A stretch of 64,000 bases of DNA from Saprolegnia diclina VS20 (lineage: Eukaryota; Oomycota; Saprolegniomycetes; Saprolegniales; Saprolegniaceae): positions 145,385 through 209,384 of the forward strand of contig NW_008246100.1 in assembly GCF_000281045.1 (NCBI RefSeq), read 5' to 3'. Shown here piece by piece: positions 19,297 through 30,134 of this stretch. Each line of letters starts with the position of its first letter. The stretch's first letter is position 1. The notes beneath the pieces are model-generated. The model searched no databases. It was not told where the DNA came from and worked only from the letters and a program-made list of their open reading frames with translations. The translations under genes were made by a program, and so were the position numbers.

Positions 19297-20817
19297 CTAC
19301 GAGGTCCATGGCTGGAAGCGGAACGTCAAGGGCTTGTCGGGCACAAGCATCGTCTTGAGGACCGCCTGCGGGTGCGTCTCGTCGGGCACCCACTGGATCT
19401 CAACGCAGCGAACGAGGTGGGCCAAGAAGAGATACATTTCTGTCTCGGCGAGGCGTCGGCCGACGCAACTGCGCGCGCCCATGCCGAACGGGAGCGTCGA
19501 GTACGCTTCGTGCTTGCGGCGCATGGGCGATTTGCGATCGCGTTCGAGCCAGCGGTCGGGCACAAAGCTCTCTGGCTCATCAAACACGGTTGGGTCGCGG
19601 CTCATCGAGTAGGTGGCCATGAGTACGTTCGTTCCTCTCGGGAGATCGTACCCGAGGAGCGTCATGTCCTGCGAGAGGAATCGCTGGTTCGGCGTAGCCA
19701 CCGGATACAAGCGCAGCGTCTCCTTGATCACCGCTCGGATGTACGAGAGCTTCTCGAGGCCTACGGCGTCAAACTCCGTGGAGCCGTCGAGCGCATCCTC
19801 GACCTCGGCGCGCATCTTGCGCTGGATCTCGTGGCTGTTGGGCGATGTCGCGAGACAGTAGAGGGCCCAGAGCAGTGCGATGGACGTCGTGTCGACGCCA
19901 GCAAAGAGCACGTCGAGGGCCTGTGCGATCGCGTCGCGCTCGGTGAGCTCCGGACGCTGCAAAAAGAGCGTCAGCAAATCGGGCTCCGAGACCTCGTGGG
20001 ACGCGATCTTCTCCCGCATCAAGTCGTGGCCGAGCCCAAAGATAACATCCGCGTGCGCCACGTGCTCCTTGTACGCGGGCAGCAGCTTATACACGATGCG
20101 GGGCGCCTCGGGCGGCACCGATAGGAGCTGCTGGGAGGTTTCAAAGAAGCCGTCCACCGCGCGGATCAGAGCTTCTGCCGTCGACGACACGGGCGTCAAG
20201 TGGTTGGGCGAGAGGCAGCCCATGCGCTTACCAAAGACGATCGACGAGACGGCTTCGAGCGCAAATGCTTTGGTCGTCAGCGTCATGGGCACGTCGCCGC
20301 TCGATGACGCACGAGCTTCGTCATGGACGCGTGACGCGACATCGCGGGCGACGGCGTCGAGGCGCGGCAGCCACGCGCTCATATTGTGCGGCTGAAGCAC
20401 GTGCGCGCTCATGCCGAGCCGGAATCGCTTCCACTCGGCGTACTCGTTTGTGTTGGTCAAGCCCAACGGCCAACGGCTCTCGTCGCGGTATAGCTGCCAG
20501 AAGGCGAAGAGCTGGCGCTCGGGCATCGCGCCTTCGTGTCGGTAGATAAGGGCGACAGCGTCCGGGTCCGAGATGCTCACCGTGTAGCGCTGGAAGGGAA
20601 GGAACCGGACGCGGAGGATCGGGCCGAGCGACGCGTGGAGAGCGTGGATGCGTTCAAAGAGGAAGCGGAAGCCATTGTTCGACGCAAAGTGCGCAAAGCT
20701 GCAGCGCAATGGGCCAAACCCCCACTCTGGCGCGACCGGAACGTCGCGTAGGCTGGGCGAGGCCTCGGCAGCAGTGGCGACGGCAGCCAAAGTCGACTTG
20801 AGGCGGGTGCGGAGCAT
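19297..20817 (-). CDS. cytochrome P450, mitochondrial-type N-terminus
   Basis: A single-exon gene of 506 aa. The hallmarks are all present: I-helix oxygen-binding AGVDTTS, K-helix ExxR in KETLR, the PERF-like FVPDRW, and the haem loop PFGMGARSCVGRRLAE with the thiolate ligand at about Cys451. Unlike microsomal P450s, there is no hydrophobic N-terminal anchor; the first 20 residues (MLRTRLKSTLAAVATAAEAS) are basic and Ala-rich like a mitochondrial presequence. This and the RRLAE after the haem Cys recall mitochondrial CYP11/24/27-type enzymes, which use ferredoxin. The substrate is unknown. The upstream region carries an imperfect direct repeat. Confidence 0.9.
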   Translation of the reverse strand: MLRTRLKSTLAAVATAAEASPSLRDVPVAPEWGFGPLRCSFAHFASNNGFRFLFERIHALHASLGPILRVRFLPFQRYTVSISDPDAVALIYRHEGAMPERQLFAFWQLYRDESRWPLGLTNTNEYAEWKRFRLGMSAHVLQPHNMSAWLPRLDAVARDVASRVHDEARASSSGDVPMTLTTKAFALEAVSSIVFGKRMGCLSPNHLTPVSSTAEALIRAVDGFFETSQQLLSVPPEAPRIVYKLLPAYKEHVAHADVIFGLGHDLMREKIASHEVSEPDLLTLFLQRPELTERDAIAQALDVLFAGVDTTSIALLWALYCLATSPNSHEIQRKMRAEVEDALDGSTEFDAVGLEKLSYIRAVIKETLRLYPVATPNQRFLSQDMTLLGYDLPRGTNVLMATYSMSRDPTVFDEPESFVPDRWLERDRKSPMRRKHEAYSTLPFGMGARSCVGRRLAETEMYLFLAHLVRCVEIQWVPDETHPQAVLKTMLVPDKPLTFRFQPWTS

Positions 20818-21699
20818 TGGACAATGGTCAAAAGCAACACGGTGGAGCCAACCGTGGCGATATCGCGTCAGTACGCACGCCTGCAACCGGTTAACTTTGC
20901 ACGGTCCATGGCACTCGTATGCCGTCCTACGAAGGCTGCCACGAGTGGCGCCATCTCGGCGGTATCTTTGCTGGTGATAGCTCAAACGGCAAGCTCAACA
21001 GCAACTTGAGACGCCAATCTCAAAACCGACATCGACATTGGGATGTTTGCCCCACCGATGCACGCGACCAGTCGATTGATGCTACATTCGTATCAATCCA
21101 CTCGCTCGGTTGATGGTCATGACGACGTACGTGCGAGCGATGCGCCATTTCAGCGGTATCCGAGTGGGTCGAAACTCAAAAAGCGGGCTCAAACGGCAAG
21201 TTCAGACACCAAACTCAAAAGCAGTACCCACGCACCATCTGACATGGCAAGTCGATCCCAGCGGCAAACTGATCTACGTGTGGTGGGAGGGGAGGGGGCA
21301 AAAGCCAGCCGCGCCTTGCGATTTGGATTCCCCTGGGCGTTGTGGACGTAGCTAAAAGCACCCAGCTCAAAGCACGGGCGCCGTCAACCGTAGCCGATTG
21401 CACAAGACCGTAGGCTGCATCTGGCGCGAGCCATGGTCGAGTAGCCTTCTCCAGGTGGCGTGAATCAAGACATCGAAGTGGGCTGCTTCAACAACAACGT
21501 AGGCCAAGTAGAGGCATCCCGTGCTCCCTGCCTCGAGGCGTCGACGACATGCTCGCTTTGTGGTTTGTGCTTGGTGGTTTGCTCTCGATCGTACAACTTA
21601 GTCGGACCTTGTGGTCTTGAGCACCGTAGCGGGCTTGCCACGACGCCGGCACACCCCATCGCCCAGCAGCAACATGTTGAAGAAAGCAGAGATGAGTGT
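20818..21699. promoter_or_regulatory. P450 upstream region with an imperfect direct repeat
   Basis: About 880 bases between the P450 start and the ESS2 stop, both minus strand. It contains a diverged repeat: 20948-21025 and 21142-21220 share GCCATYTCRGCGGTATC and the exact 14-mer GCTCAAACGGCAAG followed by a TCAAAA end, the second copy lacking about 12 bases. No gene seen. Confidence 0.5.
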
Positions 21700-23330
21700 T
21701 CACTTTTTAGGTGGTTTGCTCTTGCCCGACGAACGAAGTGGCGTGGCGTAGCTCGCACGGAGCTCTGAGAAAGCGCCGGCGCGGAAGACGCTGCCAAGCG
21801 GCGTCGGTGTCGCCTTGCCTCGGCCTGGCGTCGATCGGAACGGCGTCGGCGTCTTCTTGGCCTTCATGCGCTAATCACCAAATGCAGCGTCAGCCTCCGA
21901 GCCAGCCGGCGTCGGCGGTTAGCCAAAAGACCTGTTTGTTCTTGGCGTCCATGGCGAGCGCCAGCTTTTCCCGCTTGGATTTGTCCTTGATCTCAAAGAC
22001 AGGGCGATCTAAGCTCACACACGTCACACTCGGCGCACACGCTGGTCCACGTACGGGCAGGCGTCTCGCTCGGAAGGATCATCGGTGTTGCTGCAATGTC
22101 GCCCCACGTCATGAGCGGCGACCCGTTCTGGTCGCCAGGCACAATGAGCGGCGTCATCTCCACCAAGTCCAGCGGCGCATCCGGCGCAACGTCGGGCGCC
22201 AAGTCTTGGGTCGCTAGAAACGCAGTCGAGAAGCGCGAGTTGGCGTACACCGTCTCCATTGGCTTCTTGGCCACCGCGCCGGTCCGAAGCGATTTGGTCA
22301 GCGCGCCATTTTGCGGCGCTGGGCCGTTTTCGAGCAAAAGCACGTCGCCCGGCGCCGTTGCTTCCAGCTAAACGCACAGTGTTATGGAAGGAGTCCTTGA
22401 CGTGTTTCATACCTTGCAGATGGCCCGCGACGTCGCGAGGTCGGGCGGGAAGAGGAGCTGGTTACGGGCGCGGAAGGTCCACGTGTCAGGTGCAGCAGGT
22501 CGCGCGTCTTCCAAGGCTACAATGAGCATTGAGCGCAAAGCAATCGGATGCGATGATCCACCGAGCTTTGTGTCGCACGCTTTGTCCATGAGGAGCCGTT
22601 GCTCCTTGGTCATTCTTGTGCCGTCGGGGAGCAGGAGCAAGCGCGTAGTCGCGTGGTCGTCGTCGAACGCCCAGTGGTACTTCTTCTTGTGCTCGGCGAC
22701 GGCCTTTTCTTGCAGCTCCTCGAACGCTGCATTGTCCTCGGACGTGTGTGTTGCCTATGGCGACGTCAGCACATCGTTGCGCACCCTCGAACGACAGGTT
22801 ACCAAGAAGTGGTTCAGGGTCATTGTTGCTGTGCTTGGTGCTTCGCCGGCGTCGTCGATGGTGGCGTCGTCTTCGTTCGGCTCATCAACATCGCTCGAGA
22901 CGCGTGGCGGTGTGGGAACATCCCATGACGATGTGGCCTCGTCGTCGGCCCGCTTGCGCTTGCCGCCGCCTGTGTGGGCTTCTAGTGGTGTCGCCCAGAT
23001 ATGAGCTCGGCGTCACTGTGGCGTAAGAGCGTACGCTGTGACCTTGAGCTCGTTCTCGTCTGCGGGCGCTTTTGCTGGTCGTTGGCAATGTACTGGCGGA
23101 CTTGAGCTATCAGGGCCGCGTTCTTCGTGGCGAGCGCATCGAGCCACTACGTGCGAGGACGCATGAGGCTTGCAGCCTTGGGGCGGGATGTCTACCATGG
23201 TCTGGTACTTGAGCTTGGGCAGATCCGGGAAGAAGTCCCGCTCGATGATCGCGTCCAGCGCCTCAACGTACGCATCTTCCTCAAGGACCTGCTTCCGGTT
23301 CGAAGCCATCGACGCAAATTCCGGTTCCAT
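21700..23330 (-). CDS. ESS2: ESS2/DGCR14 splicing factor homologue
   Basis: ESS2 (DGCR14, Bis1) is a nuclear protein associated with the spliceosomal C complex. Seven exons join over introns 23147-23195, 22982-23034, 22755-22802, 22368-22412, 22009-22054 and 21871-21931 to give 442 aa. Family signatures appear in order: VLEEDAYVEALDAIIERDFF near the N-terminus, FLATHTSEDNAAFEEL, the NSRF-type strand, SPLMTWGDIAATP followed by PSETPA, PVFEIKDKSKREKLA, and a Pro/Thr-rich basic tail (KKTPTPFRSTPGRG). Reading frame is conserved only if all six introns are removed, and the SEDN and MTWGDI motifs fall in the right places, which supports the model. The second intron's donor (C|GTACGC) was chosen over an earlier GT because only it keeps the frame. 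Confidence 0.88.
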
Positions 23331-24482
23331 GATGCTTCATCCGGATAAAGAAGCACACGGTGGAAAATACACCCATGTGAAAAATGCAGCCACAGTCGGT
23401 GTGAATTCAAAAGATTGCACAACGCCTCGCCACCAGGAGGCTCTCGCCTGGAGGCGTCGGAGACAGCAGCACCCATGCGCCACGGGGCGCAAGAGAAGAG
23501 GCAGCTGCAGCGATAGAGGCAGCGCAGCCACGCCACCAGCGAAACCCTCTGCGCATATCGTCGTACGTTGTTGCTGAAAACAGCCAGCTTTGGCGCAAGC
23601 CGCTCCGTGCCAGTGTTCACGCGACAGGGCGCACGCCTCTTGCCCGACCTGCGACTTGGCACGGACTGAATCGTCCACCGTGCCAGCTGCACGCACGTCG
23701 CGCCAAGATTGGTCCACGCAGACCTCCACGTCATGCGCACGGACCTGTGACACCCAGCGTCCAAGGCCGTGACCGCTTTGGGAGGAGCTGCCGCGCCGCC
23801 ATTGTCCACGACGACCTCAAGTACGGGACGACACCGAGGTCCTGTTCTTGTGATGGCGGCGTAAAGCGCGAAGCAGTATTTTCGTCAGGGGTGCGTGCAC
23901 GAAACACTGGAAGGCGTCGTGAAACAGAGTTTTGAGCGTCCAGAATCTCGCGTGCAGACGCTGTGCGAGACGCTGCGGGACTGAGAAAAGTCGCGTCAAC
24001 CGTTTGTGGAACCAGCGGCGAGCCAATCGGAGCCGACCAGATCCCATTCTGTTCGCTCGGATCCGAGCGGCGGCCATAAGATTTTGTTGTCTTACCACGT
24101 TTTGTACGGATAAACAAGCGACCCCATATATCCGGATCGTCAAACGTACACTATTTCCACGCCGATTGCCCAATCGTTCGGTTCATAAATAGTGTATATT
24201 CTTCGTTGATCGTAGCAGAGCAGCGTGACGACGCACGTGGTAGACGTCTCCTACCGTCAAACGGCGTCCGCTGACGGAGAGCATACCTTTTTCATATTTA
24301 TGTGGGTGGTTTTGGCGCTCAGCGCGACGTAGTAGCGTCCCGAGACATACGACCGTTGCCGACGTACTAACATTATTTCATTTACTAACACTATACATAT
24401 ACGGATTCAAATTCGTGCCAAGGATCTCATTCGACCATTTTGAGCCCATTTTGCAAGCGGCTCTACTCACAGTTGAAGTAAC
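23331..24482. promoter_or_regulatory. divergent intergenic region ESS2 / Tim44-like gene
   Basis: About 1.15 kb between divergent starts. Several short ORFs on both strands show no family resemblance. No RNA gene or repeat was recognised. Confidence 0.35.
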
Positions 24483-25172
24483 ATGGTCATGCGTCGCTTC
24501 CAGTTCCATAACATTGTCCGACGAACGCCGACGCTGGCGTCCAAGCGGTTCGCATCGTCCTCGTCGCCGCTGCCCGTGGCCCCACACAGCGCCCTCCTGC
24601 GCGGCCTCTACCACCAGGCCAAGAGCCTTCTGCATTTCCACGAGCTTCGCCGCAGCCTTGCGCCGTCGCTCCCGGCACGAGAAAAGTGGCACGTGTGCAC
24701 AAGCCTGCAAGAGCTCGACGAGCCGCTGGCCATGGATGAGTTCCTCGATGGCGCCAAGACTGCTGTGGACGCGGTGCTGCATCAAATGTACTCGGACGCG
24801 TTTCGCGCGTATGTGGCCGATCCATCGACCATGTCGGGCGACGTGCAATGGCTCCAAGACATCATGTCGGTCCGCCGCTTTGATGCGTGCGTGTTCGAGA
24901 TCCAAGAAGCCAAGAAGCGAGGCATGCGCTACGACCTGCGGCAGGTTCGTTTTGAGAACGTGGCCGTCTTCCAGGCGTCGGTCGCCAACGACAAAATGCA
25001 GCTGCAGGTGCACTGCGATATGGTGCACACGGTGCGCGTCACGTCCGGTCACCGCGATTTTCAAGTGCAAAAGTCGTCGTCGATGCTCTGGTCGTTCGAA
25101 TCGCCCGTCGACGCCGACAAGCGCGAGTGGAAGATTGTCGACTTCCACGACATTGACCTCCCCGACTACTAA
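24483..25172 (+). CDS. mitochondrial Tim44/mL45-like protein
   Basis: A single-exon gene of 229 aa. The first 30 residues are basic and Ser/Ala-rich without acids (MRRFQFHNIVRRTPTLASKR), a typical mitochondrial presequence. The body fits the Tim44-like/mL45 NTF2-type fold: a helix FLDGAKTAVDAVLHQMYSDAF, the following WLQDIMS, then strands (DACVFEIQEAKK, FENVAVFQASVANDKMQLQVH, VTSGHRDFQVQKSSSMLWSFE) and a closing REWKIVDFHD. Tim44 links the TIM23 channel to mtHsp70, and mL45 is a mitoribosomal protein; the short length resembles mL45 or an assembly factor more than full Tim44. The assignment rests on fold-like patterns only. Confidence 0.55.
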   Translation: MVMRRFQFHNIVRRTPTLASKRFASSSSPLPVAPHSALLRGLYHQAKSLLHFHELRRSLAPSLPAREKWHVCTSLQELDEPLAMDEFLDGAKTAVDAVLHQMYSDAFRAYVADPSTMSGDVQWLQDIMSVRRFDACVFEIQEAKKRGMRYDLRQVRFENVAVFQASVANDKMQLQVHCDMVHTVRVTSGHRDFQVQKSSSMLWSFESPVDADKREWKIVDFHDIDLPDY

Positions 25173-26140
25173 GATCTGGGGTCGGCGCTACTTTGTATTT
25201 ATCAACAAATAGGGTGTACGAGCCCAACGCAGCATAGGACGAATAGTGAGTGATTAAGTAAAAGTTTGTCCGTCCGTTCATGCCACCGGTGCACAATTTG
25301 ACGTGCGACCACGGCGAATGGCCGCTGTGAACGAGCTTGTTGATCTGCATCGAGCAGTCTACATCGTAGAACGATTACGACACCGAAAAAGTCGAGCTGT
25401 GCTAGTTGACTTGTCCCGTTTGCTTCTACTAGCGTTGAGGAGGACTTGGCAAGATGCAGGTGCTCGTCACAATCGCGAGTCTCGGCGCATCAAGGACATG
25501 ACGACCTGCGACCTATTTAACCCTATTGGATGCTTGGCAGATTCCAAAGGCGCCATGATTCCAGTGGCGAGTAATGTCGGCGTCCGGCGGACTCTGGGTA
25601 GACGTCGGCTGTTAGGTGAACGATGCGCTCCGAACGGGTGAAGATTTGCTACCCTTTGAGTCCCTTTTGGCACTGTTAATACAGCTATGACTGCAGCAGA
25701 GTCTCCTACTCGATCGGACTTCTCTCAACTCAGTTGGCGTTTATCCCATCACGACACCAGCACAGATTGCATGGCGTCGTCATGTGGACGTGATGTCCTT
25801 GGTCGTAGTACTTGAAATAGTGTGTGCTTCATGCTATAGCAACTGAACGCACGCAACTCAACGACCTCACACTGCAATGCGCGCCAGATATGCAAGCATG
25901 TCTGGCACGTGGCCCGTCCCAACTCTGTCCGCGTTGCATTTATTACCACAGCATACGCTGCACAGCAGCAAGCTTATCGAGCACAGCATTTGTACTTTAG
26001 ACGAGCGAGGGTAAAGTGGCGTGATTTCAGATTGTTGTGAATAGTGTGTGCCGACAATGTTTCCACTACAAATTTCGCAATCTGTGAAGCTGTGAAGTTT
26101 GTCAACGGCTCAAGATGTCACTTTTCCATTTCGTCGAAGG
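25173..26140. other. intergenic region
   Basis: About 970 bases between two plus-strand genes, moderately AT-rich toward the START/FYVE start. No gene, RNA or repeat recognised. Confidence 0.4.
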
Positions 26141-27753
26141 ATGACGCTGCCACTTCCGGCAAACTACTTTAACCTGCCGTCGCTCACAGCCATGGAGCGC
26201 CACACCTTGGCGCAGTTGGCATCAATCGTGTGCCGAGACACCATCGTCAATGCACTCTCAGTCCAAGCCGCGCCCATCATCCAAGTCGTCGAGAGCCCCT
26301 TCACCAAGCGAAAGGCGCGGGTACCTACTACTACATACACGGTACTGGCAACTCTTGACCGCAACGAATACTCGTAGCTCAGCCAAGCCACGGATTGCAG
26401 TACCGAGGCCGATGCAGTGTGCGCGTACACGCAGCTCCGCGCGTCGCTGGACGACATCATTGCTATCTTCGACATTGACACACCCAAGAAGATGCGCGAG
26501 TACGCCAGTGCGATCGAGACAAATATCGTCGACCGTCAACGCCTCCTTACGCTTGCGCACCAAACGGCTCCGCACCACGCGGTGACGCTCAACTGGGCAG
26601 CAACCGCATGCCCATTTGGCATGGCCAACCGCGACGCGTGCTTCCTCGAGGTATATACTCACATGTTTACCTACTGCTCACCAAAATGCACATAACAGTG
26701 TCAAGACGAGTTTTCGTATGCCGACCCGGAGAAACCGGTGCAGTGGCGAGGCTTTGTCCGAGCACTCCACTCGGTTGAGCTGGACGCGTGTCCATCCTTG
26801 CGTGCGTCGCACGATCTGGTGCGCGCGAGCATCGTCCGGGTACGATGACGTGCTCAGCGAGCAGCAGTCGCCGGCATACTCACACCTGTATTTGAGTAGA
26901 GCGGACATGTGTTTTTGGAGACATCTGAGCCCGGCGTCCTCGACTGTTACTTGGTGAAAGCCGTCGATCTCCAGGGCAATGTACCCCGCCTTGCCAACGT
27001 CGCATGGCTTCGTCGCGAGTGCGCCAAGGTCGTGTCGTGTCCACAGTCGTACGAGGCTTATGGTTGCTGTAGATCTTGCGGCTCGAAGAATCACTGCAGC
27101 TTGCGCGCATGCAAACCCAGCTGTTGACCCACGGCTTGGCGCATGTCCGCGCGTACGGTGACAAGTCGCAGCGGCGTGTGTGCGCACATTGCGACCGAGG
27201 GTTCTCGTTTCTGTCGCGCCGGCGGCACTGCGAGCTCTGCGCCGAGGTGCGTCATAACCCTTGTCTTTGGCTTGGACACTTTGGCGATATCCCTTTCGGT
27301 AGGCGGTATGTCGGCGTTGCTGCTTCAAGATGCCCATGGTCTTCCGCGGTCACAGTACCCAAGTTGTCGTCTGCCAGTTTTGCTACAACGGCCGGCAGCA
27401 CGTCCAGCCGCTGCCCCACCGCCACCACGGTGCGTGCCTCGTTCGATTTGAGCCGGACGGTGGGTCATGGTGATTTCTTATTTGCAGGCGTGACGACCAA
27501 GTGGCTCGCCAACAGCATACAGCCAGGTGCAGCGTCACTCTCGAGCCTCTCGGAGGCGGCGGCGTCACCGCAGAACGACGGACTAGATCACGTGCCATAC
27601 CACGTGTCGATTCTAAGCATCGTCGATACGCTGGATCTCGGCAGCTCATTCTGCTCGTACCTCGAGACGGCGCCGATGGACCCAACGTCAGCCTTTGCAA
27701 GGACGCTCAAGCTTGAAGCGGCGTCGCCACCGCGCAGATCCCTCTTTGTTTAG
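26141..27753 (+). CDS. START-like/FYVE zinc finger protein, copy A
   Basis: Seven exons joined over introns 26321-26377, 26651-26698, 26840-26899, 27029-27072, 27247-27302 and 27430-27487 give 429 aa. The start is at the MTLPLPANYF ATG shared with copy B. Residues about 60-290 resemble the START-like region of the oomycete FYVE family (DIDTPKKMREYAS, LNWAATACPFGMANRDACFLE, WRGFVRALHSVELDACP, SGHVFLETSEPGVLDCYLV). A FYVE finger follows: VCAHCDRGFSF, then SRRRHCELCAEAVCRRC, a MPMVFRGHS loop and VVVCQFC, with all eight Cys/His-type ligands and the basic RRRHC that contacts PI3P. Expected at endosomal membranes, possibly in lipid transfer (family inference). The Ser/Ala-rich C-terminus is unrecognised. 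Confidence 0.8.
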
Positions 27754-28621
27754 TCTTGCGTGCAGCGTACGTCCATAAAGTACGCAATACAGTGGACGTT
27801 TGAGCACAGAAAGATACTGGTACAGCGACTTTATGAGATCAGGCCTTTGCAATCACGCATGCGCGATGTGGGCCCGAAGCGCCACGGCTTTGTACTGTGC
27901 GTAAAAATGATAGGGCGGGCCCCACGATTGGTTGTGATTACTCATCTGGATAGATTTCAGACCCAGCATCCTCCCGCAACGGCCCAAACGCTGCCGCGAC
28001 CACGCTCCAGTCCTTGATCCAGTGAGTAACTAGCTGTCTAGACGCACATGTGCCACGACACTGGAAGCCGCCACCAGATTCTAGTGTCCGCGGGACCAGA
28101 CAAGCAAGCGGTTGACGTCATCGCTTCCGGGTCAAGTAAAAAGGGCATCTCTGGTTCGTGTCCGTGGGACCGAGGTGCTGACGGGTTCGGCTCGCGAAGG
28201 ATACAGAGGTGCACCGCACCCAGATCGTCTTCAGATAGAGCCGTGGCCGCCTCCCGCCAAAAACATACCGGACCCAGCCCCCTCCAGCCCTCCACTTTGT
28301 TGGCTTGTGCGCGAGTCGTCTGGTCGCGGACCAGGCATGCAAGGTAGCATGCTTGGGAGGCAAGCATGTGTACGTATGCGGTAATCCTTGCGGCTGCTCG
28401 ATCGTTGCAAGCAAGACGCTGGACCAGATGCATGACATCAGCAGTGCGATCTCGACATCGTCAGCGATTTGGTGCGCTTTCACCGAAACGCATGCGCTTT
28501 TTCCCTGTCTGGGGTGCTATAATCCGGAAAAAGGTGCTCTTTTGTCTCGGGCCCACCGCGCATCTGGCTTCTTGACGTTGCACTTTGTGCGATGGGGCAC
28601 ATTGGGACTTCTGCTTTTGCC
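27754..28621. other. intergenic region between tandem START/FYVE genes
   Basis: About 870 bases between two plus-strand paralogues. Short ORFs only; no relic of a third copy was recognised. Confidence 0.4.
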
Positions 28622-30084
28622 ATGACCTTGCCGCTGCCACCCGACCACTTTCGCTGCCCGCCGCTCGACGAGTGCGACCGCGAGTACTTTGTTAACCTCG
28701 CCAACAAGGCGGCGTTCGACTGCGTCCGCAATGCGATGACGCTCCAGGCGACGCCCGTGCTCTCGGTCTTCAAGAGCGACGTCACCCAGCGCTTTGCTCG
28801 CGTACGCCTCCTCGTACTCGTCGTCCTACTGACGCGATCGGCGTAGATGCGCGAAGGGCCCGACTCGGTCCAGCCGCACCTGCCCGCGACCGTCGCCAAC
28901 ACACAGATCCACGCGACGATCGAGCAAATTGCCGACTTCTTCTACCTCGACACGCTTCCGAAGGCACGGACGTACGCCAAGACAGTGGGTCAGATCGTGC
29001 TCGACCGGCAGACGCTGTATACGCTCGAGGCGCGGGACACGGATTCGTCCCTTCGCTACGTCGGCATTGACTGGCTCGTCATCCAGTGCCCGTACATTGC
29101 CGTCTCGAACCGCGACGCCGTCTTCCTCGAGATCCACGACGAGCTTGATTTCTACGACGAAGTCGCCAAAGTGCACCGGCGCGGCTTTGTGCGCTGCCTC
29201 CACTCGATCGAGATCGACTCCTGCCCGCCGCTCAAGGCGTCGCACGGCATCATCCGGTCGGCGTTTGTTCGTGTACTGTACTTTTGGCTACGACATCGTA
29301 TCCTACCTCTATCCATAGAGCGGCCACATTTTCATCGAGACGGACACGCCAGGCCTTCTCAACTACTACACCGTGTACGTGACGCTCGCGAACGGCAACA
29401 TCCCGCGCCTCTCGGCCATGCAGCGCAGCCAGTGCAAACGCGTACAGCGATTTGTCCTATTTTATGCAGGCGTGCTGAGCCCCCGACTAGATTTTGAGCC
29501 TCGAAGAGCACTTGTGCTACGACCACGTGACGACGTCAATGGACAACGGCGAGTTCGTGCCCGTTCAGCGCTACGAGTCGCAAGCAACGACCAAGCAGTG
29601 TTCGCGCTGTACGAAGAAGCTCCATGCGCTCGTCAAGCGAAAGAACTGCGCCAAGTGCGGCCACGTATGGTGATCTTGGCCGCCTGTTGTTTCTCATGCG
29701 AGTCCGGCGTAGGTTGTCTGTATGGACTGCTGCAACAAGTGCAAGGTCGTCTTCCAGCTCGCACCGCGCACCATTCACATGTGCCATCACTGCTTTTGCC
29801 GCGGCCTCGACATGAAGCCGTTGCCGCAGACGCCAGGTAGTCGTGGGTCGATCTTGCTGAGATCTTATAGCCGGGACCTAGCCGAGTGCGGTGCGACGCT
29901 GCATTTTAGCCGCAGGCACGTGGCCATGGCCCGCTACGTAAAGGAGCTAACAGCGAGTCAGAGCGCCCTCCCGACCGCACAAGTCGTCGACCTCGCGCGC
30001 GGGCTCGCTGACATGAAGCTGGCATCCTTGCCGACGACGACGCACATCATGGATGAGGACGCGTTTGATCGGTGGTACATGTAG
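28622..30084 (+). CDS. START-like/FYVE-variant zinc finger protein, copy B
   Basis: Five exons joined over introns 28802-28846, 29273-29318, 29442-29490 and 29665-29712 give 424 aa. It is a tandem paralogue of copy A: same MTLPLP start, first exon of exactly 180 bases in both, and an exon of exactly 174 bases carrying the first half of the finger in both. Copy A has one additional intron in the START-like part and one more after the finger. Conserved segments include DWLVIQCPYIAVSNRDAVFL, RGFVRCLHSIEIDSCPPLKA and SGHIFIETDTPGLLNYYTV. The finger keeps the metal ligands (QCSRC, KNCAKCGHVVCMDC, MCHHC), but the PI3P-binding basic motif is weakened to KRKNC, so membrane specificity may have changed. 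Confidence 0.8.
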
Positions 30085-30134
30085 TCGTCAACCGTAATCA
30101 ATGTGTGTGTGGGTCGTTTATATTGTCGTTAAAG

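Noticed and set aside
23281-23300. GGTTCGAAGCC resembling a Pol III B box
   Set aside because: It lies inside the first coding exon of ESS2 and has no A box at the right distance.
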